A stretch of 57,268 bases of DNA, from the NCBI GenBank assembly GCA_019247455.1, contig JAFAOW010000201.1, forward strand, positions 1 to 57,268. The letters are read 5' to 3'. The position numbers and the translations under genes are program-made. Source of the stretch: Acidobacteriota bacterium (GTDB lineage: Bacteria; Acidobacteriota; Blastocatellia; Pyrinomonadales; Pyrinomonadaceae). Below the pieces are notes generated by a model, which saw only the letters and a list, made by a program, of their open reading frames with translations, was not told where the DNA came from and did no database searches. Of this stretch, positions 47,741-57,268 are shown in pieces. Within the stretch, counting starts at the first letter, position 1, and each line of letters begins with the position of its first letter.

Positions 47741-48572
47741 CTAATTCGCTTGAGATCGCGTTACGGGTGGCGAGAAGCACTTCCATCACATCGTCGGCAG
47801 TCTTTCCTTCCGTTGGTATCGGTGGGCATAGGACCATCTCGATCGTACCCGGGAAAGCGACCCCAGTATGTTTGCCCATCATGCGGTCCGTGTTACGGAT
47901 CACAACCGGAACGATAGGTGAGCCTGTCTGCAAAGCCAGGTGAAAGGCGCCTTTTTTGAAGGGCAGGAGCTCGCCCGGCATCGCCCTTGTGCCTTCGACA
48001 AAAACCCCGAAGGAGTAACCAGACTTGACCACTTCCCGAGCCTCTTGCATCGATTGACGCGCCCGCTCAGCATTCGAACGATCGATCGCGATCACATTGA
48101 CGAAACTCATTCCCTGCCCGAGAACAGGTACTTTCAAGAGCTCCTTCTTTGCGACGAGGCCGATGCGAGGCCCTGCGTAGGCGAAGATTGCGGCTGTATC
48201 GAGATAAGAACGGTGATTGCTTGCAAACACGTATGAGGTATCGGGCTCTATATGCTCCACACCGACGACCCTCACGCTCGCGCCACAGGCGGCGAGCCAT
48301 TTCCGCGCTCCCCAGAGTGCTAGGGGATACATTCTCTCTCGCCGCCCAGTCAGGGCGGTAAAAAGCAGAGCCGGAAGCCCAATGATCAGGAGCATCGCTC
48401 CTGCCACGAACCAGCACCACCAGTAGCGAATTTTCCCGGCTAGGCGCGATTTGTTAGACTGCTCGAAAGGAAAGACAAGTTTCTTATTTTCGCGGATAGC
48501 CTGATCCAGATCATCAGCCGAAGAGGATATTTCTCTATGTTGTTCGCTCAGCCGAGTCATCGCGTTCGTCAA
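47727..48572 (-). CDS. 1-acyl-sn-glycerol-3-phosphate acyltransferase (PlsC family)
   Basis: FASNHRSYLDTAAIF (HX4D), FGVFVEGTRAMPGELLPFKKGAFHLALQTGSPIVPVVI. Confidence 0.92.
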   Translation of the reverse strand: MTNAMTRLSEQHREISSSADDLDQAIRENKKLVFPFEQSNKSRLAGKIRYWWCWFVAGAMLLIIGLPALLFTALTGRRERMYPLALWGARKWLAACGASVRVVGVEHIEPDTSYVFASNHRSYLDTAAIFAYAGPRIGLVAKKELLKVPVLGQGMSFVNVIAIDRSNAERARQSMQEAREVVKSGYSFGVFVEGTRAMPGELLPFKKGAFHLALQTGSPIVPVVIRNTDRMMGKHTGVAFPGTIEMVLCPPIPTEGKTADDVMEVLLATRNAISSELEKET

Positions 48573-50921
48573 AACAGTCTTCTGCTCGCGTGCCTTTTGA
48601 TTCTACTTTTTTCGCTCGGGCTTGTCGCTCAGGTGCCGTCGCCGAAGTCGGTGCTGGGGTTCACCCCTGGCGACGATCGGACGATCGCTGACTGGAATCA
48701 GATCACCGATTATTTCGCGAAGCTGGATAAAGCAAGCAAAAACGTCGAGGTGCGTGAGATCGGCAAGTCGACGCTCGGAAAGCCGCTTATCGCTGCATTC
48801 ATCTCGTCCGCCGAGAACATAAAGAACCTCGAGAAATATCGTAAGATCTCGGCACAACTTGCCGATCCGCGAACGATCCCGGGCGACGCGCAACTCGAGG
48901 AGCTGGTGAGGAAAGGGAAGACGATCGTCTCTATCTCCTGCTCCATCCACTCGACAGAGATAGTCGCTTCTCAGATGTCGATGAACCTTGCTTATCAGCT
49001 CGCGTCGGCTAAGGACCGGCAGACAAAAGAGATCCTCGACAATACGATCTTGATCCTTATTCCATCTTCGAATCCGGACGGCATTCAGATCGTGGCGGAC
49101 TGGTATCGCAAAACTCTCGGCACGAAATACGAGGGCACCTCGCCGCCGGAGCTCTATCATCATTACGCGGGACACGATGACAACAGGGACTGGTTCATGC
49201 TGAATCTCCCGGAGACGCAGGCTATTACGAAATTCTTTTGGCAGCAGTGGTATCCGCAGCTTGTTTACGACATACACCAGCAAGGGCAGAATGCGTCGAG
49301 GTTCATCATTCCGCCATTCTTTGATCCGCCGAATCCGAGAGTCGCTCCGACCATCCTCCGCGAGGTTGGGCTGATCGGTTACAAAATGGCCGCGGATCTT
49401 GAGGCTAAAGGCATTGCGGGCGTTGCGACAAATTCAACCTACGACACGTGGTGGAATGGCGGATTTCGGACCGCGCCTTATTTTCATAATTCGATCGGCA
49501 TTCTTAGCGAGGCGGCCAGCGCGAATCTGATGACCCCCACAACTGTCACGGAAGACGCCCTTCGGCGTAATCGCAATACGCGCGGCTTGCCGAATCTACT
49601 GGAGGTCGAGACGAACTACCCCGATGTGTGGCGCGGCGGACTATGGCGACCCTCGAATATCAACGAGATCGAGATGACGGCATCTTATGCGCTGCTTGAA
49701 ATGGCGGCGAAATTTCGAGAGCGCTACCTGCGTAATTTCTACGAATTTGGGAAGGCGAATCTGACGCCAAAGCCCGACGAGCCGGAAGCCTACATTATTC
49801 GGGCCGGCCAGCCGAATGCCGCAAACGTCTCGCGTATGCTTGAGATCCTGATGGCTCAGGGAATGGAGGTTTATGAGATGACGCATGAGCTGCACGCGGC
49901 GACGGAAAAAGGCGGAGCAGCGGCTGAGGTTCCGCTCGGAAGCTTTTTGATCTTTGTAAACCAGCCACAGAAGAATAATGTTTTGAGCCTTTTTGAAAGA
50001 CAGGTCTATCCCGAGCGTCGTTTGCCTAATGGCGATGCCGAGGCGCCTTATGACGTCGCGGGCTGGACGCTGCCCCTGCAGATGGGGGTCCAATACGACG
50101 CGGCGTGGAAGATAGAAGGTCTCGACCGAAACAGGGACCTGAAGTGGGTGAGCAACCTGAACGAGGCCCGCACAGTGCTTAATCTGCCGTCTGCCGCGGG
50201 CTCATTCGACAAGCAGCCGAATCCTTTAAGGACGAATCCGAGCATTGGCTTGTACAAGGGCTTCACCGGTTCGATGGACGAGGGATGGACGCGATTCGTA
50301 CTTGATACATTTCAGGTGCAGTATCGCTCGGTCGGTGACAAGGAGATGCGTGCCGGTCTGTCGGGAATAGATTCGCTGATCCTGCCCGCCGACAGTGAAA
50401 ATACTATCGTCAACGGGCTTTCCGCTGAGCGATATCCGCCCGAATATGCCGGCGGCATTGGCAACGAAGGCGTTGAGAACCTCAAGAAATGGGTTGAGAA
50501 CGGCGGGAAGCTGATCTGCTTTGACGACTCATGCAGCATGGTCATCAAGCGGTTCAATCTACCGATCAAGGAGGCACTTGGCGGTATTCGTCGGAACGAG
50601 TTTTATGATCCGGGCTCGGTAGTGCAGCTTGATGTGGATACAAAGCAGCCGCTCGCTCGCGGCCTCAATGCGAACACGCCCGCATACTTCACGACGAGCT
50701 CGGCATTTGATGTTGACAAGGGCGCTAACGCTCGAGTGATCGCGACATACGGGCCCATGCTCTCAGGCTGGACGCTGGGAGAAAAGTATCGGCTCGGCAA
50801 GGCGGCGCTGGTTGAAATGAACTACGGCAAAGGGAAGATCGTGCTATTTGCGTTCAGGCCGCAGCACCGTGGACAGACCTGGGGAACGTTCCCTTTCATC
50901 TTCAATGCATTAGAAAAATAG
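48537..50921 (+). CDS. M14-family zinc carboxypeptidase-like protein, secreted
   Basis: IVSISCSIHSTEIVASQMSMNLAYQLAS (HxxE) and NTILILIPSSNPDGIQIVADWYRK; N-terminal signal peptide. Confidence 0.9.
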   Translation: MLFAQPSHRVRQNSLLLACLLILLFSLGLVAQVPSPKSVLGFTPGDDRTIADWNQITDYFAKLDKASKNVEVREIGKSTLGKPLIAAFISSAENIKNLEKYRKISAQLADPRTIPGDAQLEELVRKGKTIVSISCSIHSTEIVASQMSMNLAYQLASAKDRQTKEILDNTILILIPSSNPDGIQIVADWYRKTLGTKYEGTSPPELYHHYAGHDDNRDWFMLNLPETQAITKFFWQQWYPQLVYDIHQQGQNASRFIIPPFFDPPNPRVAPTILREVGLIGYKMAADLEAKGIAGVATNSTYDTWWNGGFRTAPYFHNSIGILSEAASANLMTPTTVTEDALRRNRNTRGLPNLLEVETNYPDVWRGGLWRPSNINEIEMTASYALLEMAAKFRERYLRNFYEFGKANLTPKPDEPEAYIIRAGQPNAANVSRMLEILMAQGMEVYEMTHELHAATEKGGAAAEVPLGSFLIFVNQPQKNNVLSLFERQVYPERRLPNGDAEAPYDVAGWTLPLQMGVQYDAAWKIEGLDRNRDLKWVSNLNEARTVLNLPSAAGSFDKQPNPLRTNPSIGLYKGFTGSMDEGWTRFVLDTFQVQYRSVGDKEMRAGLSGIDSLILPADSENTIVNGLSAERYPPEYAGGIGNEGVENLKKWVENGGKLICFDDSCSMVIKRFNLPIKEALGGIRRNEFYDPGSVVQLDVDTKQPLARGLNANTPAYFTTSSAFDVDKGANARVIATYGPMLSGWTLGEKYRLGKAALVEMNYGKGKIVLFAFRPQHRGQTWGTFPFIFNALEK

Positions 50922-50951
50922 AGCAGGGCCATAATCTGCTATTATGTGTGA

Positions 50952-53279
50952 ATGAATATCCGCCTTTCGTTATTCATCGCCCTACTTTTCTTACTTACAA
51001 CTCAAACGATACAGGCTATCCCGGTCAAGTTTTTCAGACTGAGCAGTGAGCCGCTTATTAGGATCGGGCTGTCGACGAATGCAAGCTCCGTGTCGATCGC
51101 GACCGGCGATACGTCGCTCGTCGCGGTCAGCCCTGATGAACCATCTAAGCTCCTTGCGACGACTCGGGTCACGGTTTCTGCGCGGGCGTACCGGCCGCCT
51201 GAGATCGAGGATTATCGAATAGAATTTCCGAACCTTCCAAGCCAGGCAGATGCGAACGAGCTGGCCAACGACATTCGAAACTCAACGGGCGAAACCGCGA
51301 TCGCGAGCCTCGATGTCACCACCAACACCTGGAAGGTTTGGGCCGGGTCGGTCAAAGACACGACCGAAGACGCGGATGCCCTTAAAGCAAAGCTCGCGGA
51401 GAAAGGATTTGAAGACGCCGTCACAGTTGTCGAAAAGAAAACAGTACTTACGCCTGACGCCGTTGCACTTTCACAGCAATTGAAGACGGCAGGCAAGAGC
51501 GATGTTCGCAGCCTAGTTCAATCGACCGGGTCGTCACAGCCCACTGTCGGACCACCGGCCGTTGACCCGAACCTGCGAGAAGTGATCGTTAACGGCGGGG
51601 CTCCTGCTGCACAATATTCGTCCCTTAAGTCGGTCGCGTTCGGATCGGTGAACGAAAGGTTCAATCCTGTGAAACTCAACGGCAAGGCATACCGCGGCAA
51701 GATAGAGGTATTCGTGAACGCTCGAGGCACTTTGACCGTCGTAAATGTCGTTCCGCTCGAGGACTACTTGCTCGGTGTGGTCCCAAGTGAGTTAGGTCTG
51801 CCGCAGCTAGAGGCGCAAAAGGCCCAGGCGGTCGCTGCCCGGACATACGCGATCGCGAATATCGGCACCTATGGGAAGCAAGGCTTTGATATGGTCCCGA
51901 CCGTTTACTCGCAGGTATACCTTGGCGTTTCGATAGAGACGAAAATGGGCACACAGGCTGTGCAGCAAACTCGCGGCATCGTCGCGACCTATCAAGGCAA
52001 GCCGATCATGGCCTATTTCACGTCGACCTGCGGCGGCCGAACGGAGGACGGCGGGAATATTTTTGAGAAGGGTGAACCGTACCTGAAGGGCGTGGAATGT
52101 TCGCTCGAGGGACATAAGCAGTTCGACCCGTTTACGATCAGAACTTCGAGGCCGCCGGCGAAGCTGCGCGACGAGGGGAATCTCGAGCTTGTTCGCCTGA
52201 TGTCGCAGCTCGCGTCAAACGGATTCTATCTATCGACCTCGCAGATGACGGATGAGTGGTTCGAGGGCGTGCCCGACCAGAATGAGATGTCGAACTGGTT
52301 GAACCAATTAGCAACGCGATTCGGCAAGACGTTTCCTAACGTTAATCGCGACACGGCCAAACCCATCGAGCTGGCACGTATCATCGCGGGATTTATCTAT
52401 CCTCCGAATTACGCAGATACGTTGATGAGTGATTCTGACGTAAATTACCAGCTTTCATTCGATGATGCCGGGGAGATACCAAAGGAACGTCGTGCGGATG
52501 TTGCGGCGTTATTGCGGGACGGATATTTTGCCATTCATCCCGACCTGACGCTAAAACCCAGCCGACCGTTCACCCGGGCGAAGATGCTGCGGCTTATTCG
52601 CCAGATATATGTGAAGAAAGGATGGCTTCCTTCGCTGCAGGCTGGTACGGCATCGGCGTCTGCGGATGGCAAATTCATGCTAAAGGCCGGCAAGACCTCG
52701 AGACCGATGGTTTTGAGGCCGGATGTATTTTTGTTTCGCCAGTTCGGCAACGCCATGTATCCCGTCCGCGAGGCGGCTCTTATAGGCGGGGAGCAAGTGA
52801 ATTACCTGACGGATCCGACCGGAGCCGTGATCTATCTCGAGATCAAGCCAACCGAGGGGACGACTACGGCCGAGAACATGTCCCCGTGGGAGTATTGGAA
52901 TAAATCACTATCGGCGGGCGACGTCCAATCGAGACTGTCTCGTTACGTTCGCGGGATCGGCACGCTCTATGACGTAAGTGTCACGAAGGTTGGGTATTCG
53001 CGGCGTCCTATCGAGCTGCAGATCGTCGGTTCTAATGGCGTCAAGATCCTCAGGGGTGGGAAGATCCGCTCTGCATTGAGGCTGCCCGAGCAGTTATTCG
53101 TTATGAACAAGCGTTACTCGGGCACGACGGTTACGAACTACACTTTTACCGGCCGCGGTTGGGGCCACGGGGTGGGAATGTGCCAATACGGTGCTTACGG
53201 TATGGCGAAGATGGGCGTCAAATACGACGAGATCATCAAGCATTATTACACGGGTGTGCAGTTGACCAAGGCGTACTAG
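50952..53279 (+). CDS. SpoIID/LytB-domain protein with SPOR-like region and SLH-like insertion
   Basis: VNVVPLEDYLLGVVPSELGLPQLEAQKAQAVAARTYA and FTGRGWGHGVGMCQYGAYGMAKMGVKYDEIIKHYYTGVQL (SpoIID); DYRIEFPNLPSQADANELANDIRN...VWAGSVKDTTEDADALKAKLAEKGF (SPOR-like). Confidence 0.88.
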   Translation: MNIRLSLFIALLFLLTTQTIQAIPVKFFRLSSEPLIRIGLSTNASSVSIATGDTSLVAVSPDEPSKLLATTRVTVSARAYRPPEIEDYRIEFPNLPSQADANELANDIRNSTGETAIASLDVTTNTWKVWAGSVKDTTEDADALKAKLAEKGFEDAVTVVEKKTVLTPDAVALSQQLKTAGKSDVRSLVQSTGSSQPTVGPPAVDPNLREVIVNGGAPAAQYSSLKSVAFGSVNERFNPVKLNGKAYRGKIEVFVNARGTLTVVNVVPLEDYLLGVVPSELGLPQLEAQKAQAVAARTYAIANIGTYGKQGFDMVPTVYSQVYLGVSIETKMGTQAVQQTRGIVATYQGKPIMAYFTSTCGGRTEDGGNIFEKGEPYLKGVECSLEGHKQFDPFTIRTSRPPAKLRDEGNLELVRLMSQLASNGFYLSTSQMTDEWFEGVPDQNEMSNWLNQLATRFGKTFPNVNRDTAKPIELARIIAGFIYPPNYADTLMSDSDVNYQLSFDDAGEIPKERRADVAALLRDGYFAIHPDLTLKPSRPFTRAKMLRLIRQIYVKKGWLPSLQAGTASASADGKFMLKAGKTSRPMVLRPDVFLFRQFGNAMYPVREAALIGGEQVNYLTDPTGAVIYLEIKPTEGTTTAENMSPWEYWNKSLSAGDVQSRLSRYVRGIGTLYDVSVTKVGYSRRPIELQIVGSNGVKILRGGKIRSALRLPEQLFVMNKRYSGTTVTNYTFTGRGWGHGVGMCQYGAYGMAKMGVKYDEIIKHYYTGVQLTKAY

Positions 53280-54026
53280 CTATCTTCGGCGGATGGTAAC
53301 ACTCCCCTCGATGCCGCGGATAGAAATAGGCGTGCCGCCCGAACCAAGGCGAGCTTCTCGAATGCGATCGTTATCGTCGTCGTCATTTTGCGACCTGACA
53401 TTGGCAACGGCACCCGGAATAGAGATCGGGCCCTCAACGCCGCTGATCTTCACGTCGGCATTCACGCCATCGGAAACCGCGATATTAACCGCGCCCTCGA
53501 TTCCATCGAGAACGAGTCCATTCCGGACGAGTTGATCGACGCTAAAAGTAACAGAGCCCTCGATGCCCCGAAGGCGGGCGCTTCGAAGCCGTTCTACTTT
53601 TACGGCCCCCTCGACACCCCCGAGGCTAAGGTCGCCTTCCGTGTCGCCGATCGTTACGCTGCCCTCGATCCCGTCCGCGGTAATGCTTGCAGAACGCGGG
53701 AGCACGAGCCGCATATTCTCACGAGCCTGGATGACGTGACATGAATGGTCGGTCCTATGAGTGATAGTCAGTGCGGAAGTCGACTCGGTGATATCGATGG
53801 TTTCGCAATCGTAGTCTTTTTGGGTAAGGGCTTCGCGGGTCCAATGGATCTCGGCTGTCGAGACGTCACCGGTTTCTATCGTCAGAGGGCCCTCAACGCC
53901 CTTAACATCGACCGTAGCACCAGCTGAAAGCTGAACAGTCCTATCAATTTGTCCCTTGATGGGATAGTTGTCAGGTTGTGCAAAGGCCCCGAATAGTGAA
54001 AGCGAAAATACGAGCAGCGTGGTCAT
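53280..54026 (-). CDS. DUF4097-like secreted beta-repeat protein
   Basis: Signal peptide; repeated G(I/V)EG(S/A/P)xx(I/V/F) motif (GVEGPLTI, GIEGSVTI, GVEGAVKV, GIEGSVTF, GIEGAVNI, GVEGPISI, GIEGSVTI). Confidence 0.75.
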   Translation of the reverse strand: MTTLLVFSLSLFGAFAQPDNYPIKGQIDRTVQLSAGATVDVKGVEGPLTIETGDVSTAEIHWTREALTQKDYDCETIDITESTSALTITHRTDHSCHVIQARENMRLVLPRSASITADGIEGSVTIGDTEGDLSLGGVEGAVKVERLRSARLRGIEGSVTFSVDQLVRNGLVLDGIEGAVNIAVSDGVNADVKISGVEGPISIPGAVANVRSQNDDDDNDRIREARLGSGGTPISIRGIEGSVTIRRR

Positions 54027-54106
54027 GATGATCCTCCCTTTGAGATGAATACCCCGTAGGGAAGGTAATTATGACAGCACTTCTAGTCGCCAAGGCACCG
54101 CTCTTA

Positions 54107-54631
54107 CTATTTGCTGTCCGGCGCCGTCTGGTGCGCGTGTCCCTTGAATCCACTTATCTGCCAATAACCTCTCTTATTCACAAAAGAATACACGCCGTCG
54201 AAATATTCGTTCTGATCGGTGAATTTACCCACAAGCGTGCATTGCAATTGAGCTGTGGTTTGGTCATGCGAGAGGATACGGCTGTTTTCCACCGTGAGGG
54301 AGATAAAATCGGTGTCCTTATGGATGTGATCTAAAAGGTACTTCTTGCTGATCCGGTCCCCGTCGTCATAAACCCCGACGTAATCATCTGTAAACAGACG
54401 ATCGGCCTCGCTGCGGTCGCCATTAACGCAGCTTAAGCGGGCATGCCTAACGAGTTCAGCCATTTGATCACGAAACTGGGCCTCGACAGGGTCGACCACG
54501 GGGCTGCCATTCGCCTCGTTATCGCCATAACTCTGGATCCGCCGATTGCCAGAGTTAATACTGCGGAGAATGCCGCTGCATCCTAATGAAAAAAGACCAA
54601 GGACTATGGTGACGAGAATAAGATTCTTCAT
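54107..54631 (-). CDS. Lipoprotein with SnoaL/NTF2-like domain
   Basis: MKNLILVTIVLGLFSLGCSG lipobox; LFTDDYVGVYDDGDRISKKYLLDHI...LQCTLVGKFTDQNEYFDGVYSFVNKRGYWQISGF. Confidence 0.75.
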   Translation of the reverse strand: MKNLILVTIVLGLFSLGCSGILRSINSGNRRIQSYGDNEANGSPVVDPVEAQFRDQMAELVRHARLSCVNGDRSEADRLFTDDYVGVYDDGDRISKKYLLDHIHKDTDFISLTVENSRILSHDQTTAQLQCTLVGKFTDQNEYFDGVYSFVNKRGYWQISGFKGHAHQTAPDSK

Positions 54632-54699
54632 TTGGCTCTTCAAGATCAAGTAGAAAGTGGGAGCACAAAAAAGCGTGTTAACGTTGAGGTATCCTCGGA

Positions 54700-55089
54700 T
54701 CAGCCGAAGGCCTGACCCATCTTCTCGTCATGAAATTGTTCATAGGAATAGACCTTGCCGTCACGGACCTTCCAGATAAAGACCCACTTCGTAGAAGTAT
54801 CCTTGCCTGTTGAGGTCACCTTGCATCCGTATGTGCCCGTCGACACGACAGTATCACCGTCCGCCACGAATTCCTGGGGTTCGAAGGAGGTCGTCTGGAC
54901 ATTGTCGTTTATCGCCTGGAAGAATCGCGGGACATTCGATTTGCCGTCAAAGTTACCCGACCACGGAACGTTTGAAGGAAGGTGGGTGCGCCAAAGCACA
55001 TTATCAGTGCATGTGTCGACGATGGCCGCTATGTCACCGCGCCCAAACGCCTCATAGATCCCCTTAATAGTATTCACATTTTCACTCAT
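54700..55089 (-). CDS. SnoaL-like/NTF2-fold protein
   Basis: NVNTIKGIYEAFGRGDIAAIVDTCTDNVLWRTHLP...FKGxx-type SnoaL pattern...WVFIWKVRDGKVYSYEQFHD. Confidence 0.88.
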   Translation of the reverse strand: MSENVNTIKGIYEAFGRGDIAAIVDTCTDNVLWRTHLPSNVPWSGNFDGKSNVPRFFQAINDNVQTTSFEPQEFVADGDTVVSTGTYGCKVTSTGKDTSTKWVFIWKVRDGKVYSYEQFHDEKMGQAFG

Positions 55090-55450
55090 ATATATCGTCT
55101 CCAAGTTTTTTAGTACAGCAATTATGCTGTTCGTCTAATTAGCCGGTTTCGGTTTCAGCCGTTCCTTGTCGATCAGTTAACTTGTCCTTTTGGGCGATGC
55201 AAAGCAAAACGCGGCGGTGGAAAAAACGGGACCTTTTAGGCAGGAATTGGCACAAGCTTGTCGTCAAGCTCGCGTCGGTCCGCGGGAGCATGCGGGCGCC
55301 GTTTTTGGGCATATCTGCTCCGAGCTAAATTAGGTCAACGAATGATAGGACACCGGCTGGAAATTATCAACCTCCTGGGCCTTTCGGGATCCGTAAGGAG
55401 ATAGCAATACGCGCCCCGCCATAATGCGATATCCCGGGGGCCCTAAATTA

Positions 55451-56125
55451 TCAAGCATGTTCACGCTGCTTTAGAATATCGGCGCCGGGCAGGACAAAGA
55501 TCAGCGTATAGAATGCCCAGCTCCTGAGGACATATCCCGCGTTATTGAGGATCTTATAGGTTTCGGTCTCAAGGATCTGGTCGATCGATAAATGATGATC
55601 CTCCACAAGGATTATCTTTGGGCGGTAAGCGTCAATATCGAGTGATCGGAGGACGCGCGCATCCATCCCCTCGACATCGATCGATAGCACGTCTATTTGG
55701 CGACCTGCATAAGGGCTTTCTGCCAGAATGTCGTTTAGCGTACGCGTGGTAACACTTACAGCATTCCGGTCGGTTGGATCAGATTCACCGACGGTCGAGC
55801 CCAGGCCACCAGGATGAAGACTGGCTTTTCCAACGACATCTGAAACGGCAGCTACGACGTTGTGGTCCTTGGGCCGCGCGATCTTAAAGAGTTCGATCTT
55901 TTGCGCCTCGGCGTCGATGTTCACCCCTCGCCAGCCGCGTTTATAAAGCGAGTAGGTATTCGAGAACTTTTTTGGATGATAGCATCCAACATCAACGTAA
56001 ACGCCGTCTGTCTTTTCCCTGCCAAGAAGTTCGCCGAGTATGATGTCCTCGCCGAATTGCGAGTAATGTATCCTAAGGAAGTTAGTGAGAAACGCTTTCC
56101 GCGCAGCGCGAAGTTTGTCGAGCAT
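55451..56125 (-). CDS. FkbM-family methyltransferase
   Basis: GEDIILGELLGREKTDGVYVDVGCYHPKKFSNTYSLYKRGWRGVNIDAEA...IDVLSIDVEGMDARVLRSLDIDAYRPKIILVEDH. Confidence 0.9.
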   Translation of the reverse strand: MLDKLRAARKAFLTNFLRIHYSQFGEDIILGELLGREKTDGVYVDVGCYHPKKFSNTYSLYKRGWRGVNIDAEAQKIELFKIARPKDHNVVAAVSDVVGKASLHPGGLGSTVGESDPTDRNAVSVTTRTLNDILAESPYAGRQIDVLSIDVEGMDARVLRSLDIDAYRPKIILVEDHHLSIDQILETETYKILNNAGYVLRSWAFYTLIFVLPGADILKQREHA

Positions 56126-56233
56126 GGGCGAATAACATGGTATGCGATTTTCGAGGATACAGATAACCGGGGCCGCTATCGTAGCGATCGCGATCGTAGT
56201 TTTTGCTTTGATACGCTTTGTTGTCTCGACGCG

Positions 56234-57268
56234 CTAGTCAGAGCAATGGGCGTTGATTATCGTATTTGCCTTACGAATGAACTCCGCAGTCCATGCCGAG
56301 GCAGGCTTGTCCCGTTCATCATTGCGCGAAGCCTTGAAGACGCGGGTGATGACGCCATTTTGGGCCTCTTCGTCTAACAGGCGCTTGAGATTGGCGGCCA
56401 GCAATGCGCGACCGGCTTCGCTCACCCGTGCGTCCCCAATACTCTTAGCCGTCGAATAACACTTACCGCCCTCGATCTTTATTGGATCTTTACCTTGCCA
56501 GAGCTCGAGCCGAGCCTTTTTTGAACTGTCGCTTGAGTAGCCAAAGGTCGATCCCATATCGCTCACATAGAAGATCGCCTGGCCCTCGGCGCAGCTGAGA
56601 GTGCCATCGGCGGCCTTCACAGTCTTGAGGCATGCGAACCGGTGATTGTCGTCCTTCGTGTCGCCGTGATCGATAAACGCGAGCCATAACTTGAATGCGT
56701 CGATCTCCGCCCTCGGTTCACCGTTAGCTGCAAGTTTCTTGAGCGAACCGGGCAAAGACGCCCCCTTATCGTTATCGCAGTCGGTATCGATACCGTGGGC
56801 CTCTTTCAACTCTATGCCCGCGGCAGGCTGGAACGGAGTGTATTTGACACCGATAAACCCGCGCGTAAGGCTCTTTTCGCAATCGGGGCATGTAACATCT
56901 GCGACCCATTCGTCATCGGCGTAGAAGCCCATCGCTTGCGAAAATCGCGAGGACAGGAATTCGCCGTTGATCTCGCCATTGCGTTCATTGCCTTCTGAGC
57001 CCTTATGCTGGCCCTTTACTTTGTAACGGATGAGCTCGCCGTTCTCGTCGACATTGCCTTCAACGGAGCAATAGTATTTTGGCAAAGTGCCGTGTCCCTT
57101 CGTCGGATTGGGATTTGCCCTGCATGTGATCGGCTTGGCTATGCCGTTCTCATCCACGGGAGGCGAACCTTTGCGCGGGCCAAGAGCCGGGTTGTAACCA
57201 AGAACCGGGTCATATGCGGGATCAGGGGCATAGTAGACGCGAGCCATCCGCTCGGCAGCTTCCCGACT
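56234..57268 (-). CDS. Hypothetical protein with kinase-like HGDxKxxN/DxG signature, N-terminus truncated by window edge
   Basis: Frame is open through the window edge (...SREAAERMARVYYAPDPAYDPVLG); contains LWLAFIDHGDTKDDNHRFACL and FYVSDMGSTFG. Confidence 0.7.
   Translation of the reverse strand, partial: SREAAERMARVYYAPDPAYDPVLGYNPALGPRKGSPPVDENGIAKPITCRANPNPTKGHGTLPKYYCSVEGNVDENGELIRYKVKGQHKGSEGNERNGEINGEFLSSRFSQAMGFYADDEWVADVTCPDCEKSLTRGFIGVKYTPFQPAAGIELKEAHGIDTDCDNDKGASLPGSLKKLAANGEPRAEIDAFKLWLAFIDHGDTKDDNHRFACLKTVKAADGTLSCAEGQAIFYVSDMGSTFGYSSDSSKKARLELWQGKDPIKIEGGKCYSTAKSIGDARVSEAGRALLAANLKRLLDEEAQNGVITRVFKASRNDERDKPASAWTAEFIRKANTIINAHCSD

Noticed and set aside
48537-48572. Head-to-head overlap of the PlsC-family and M14 peptidase ORFs
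   Set aside because: Most likely start-codon overprediction of the acyltransferase (downstream Met available) rather than a real overlap.
55245-55262. Possible sigma54 promoter TTGGCAC-AAGC-TTGT
   Set aside because: Spacing between TGGCAC and the TTG block is 4 nt, not the expected 5, and the -12 GC is absent.

Overview
The window is a 57 kb chromosomal segment. Gene content (Complex I operon, Oar-like TonB receptor, DUF5916/CBM9 protein, many secreted hypotheticals) suggests an Acidobacteriota, possibly Blastocatellia-like, lineage; this taxonomy is inference only. The core is a near-complete NADH:quinone oxidoreductase operon at 14540-31338, ordered nuoA-B-C-D-E / F / LCAT-like lipase / bTHX-like ribosomal protein / G / H / (no nuoI) / J / K / GNAT / L / M / N. 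Large palindromic repeats fill two of its spacers (nuoE-F and nuoH-J). Upstream on the minus strand is a tightly coupled thiS-thiG-moaD-[TIGR02452 PARG-like, frameshifted]-moaE cluster. Other content: two tRNAs (Thr-UGU, Leu-UAA), several Rho-independent terminators, a divergent LysR/cystathionine gamma-synthase pair with a perfect operator-like inverted repeat, mdh, a TonB-dependent receptor, a penicillin acylase family protein, an M14 peptidase, a SpoIID protein with SPOR- and SLH-like regions, a DUF4097-like repeat protein, an FkbM methyltransferase, and an edge-truncated protein with a kinase-like HGDxKxxN...DxG signature. I saw no CRISPR array, prophage, transposase or rRNA. The most notable points are the non-Complex-I genes inside the nuo operon together with the missing nuoI, the nested palindrome between nuoE and nuoF, the PARG-like gene inside a sulfur-carrier cluster, and the kinase-like protein at the right edge.
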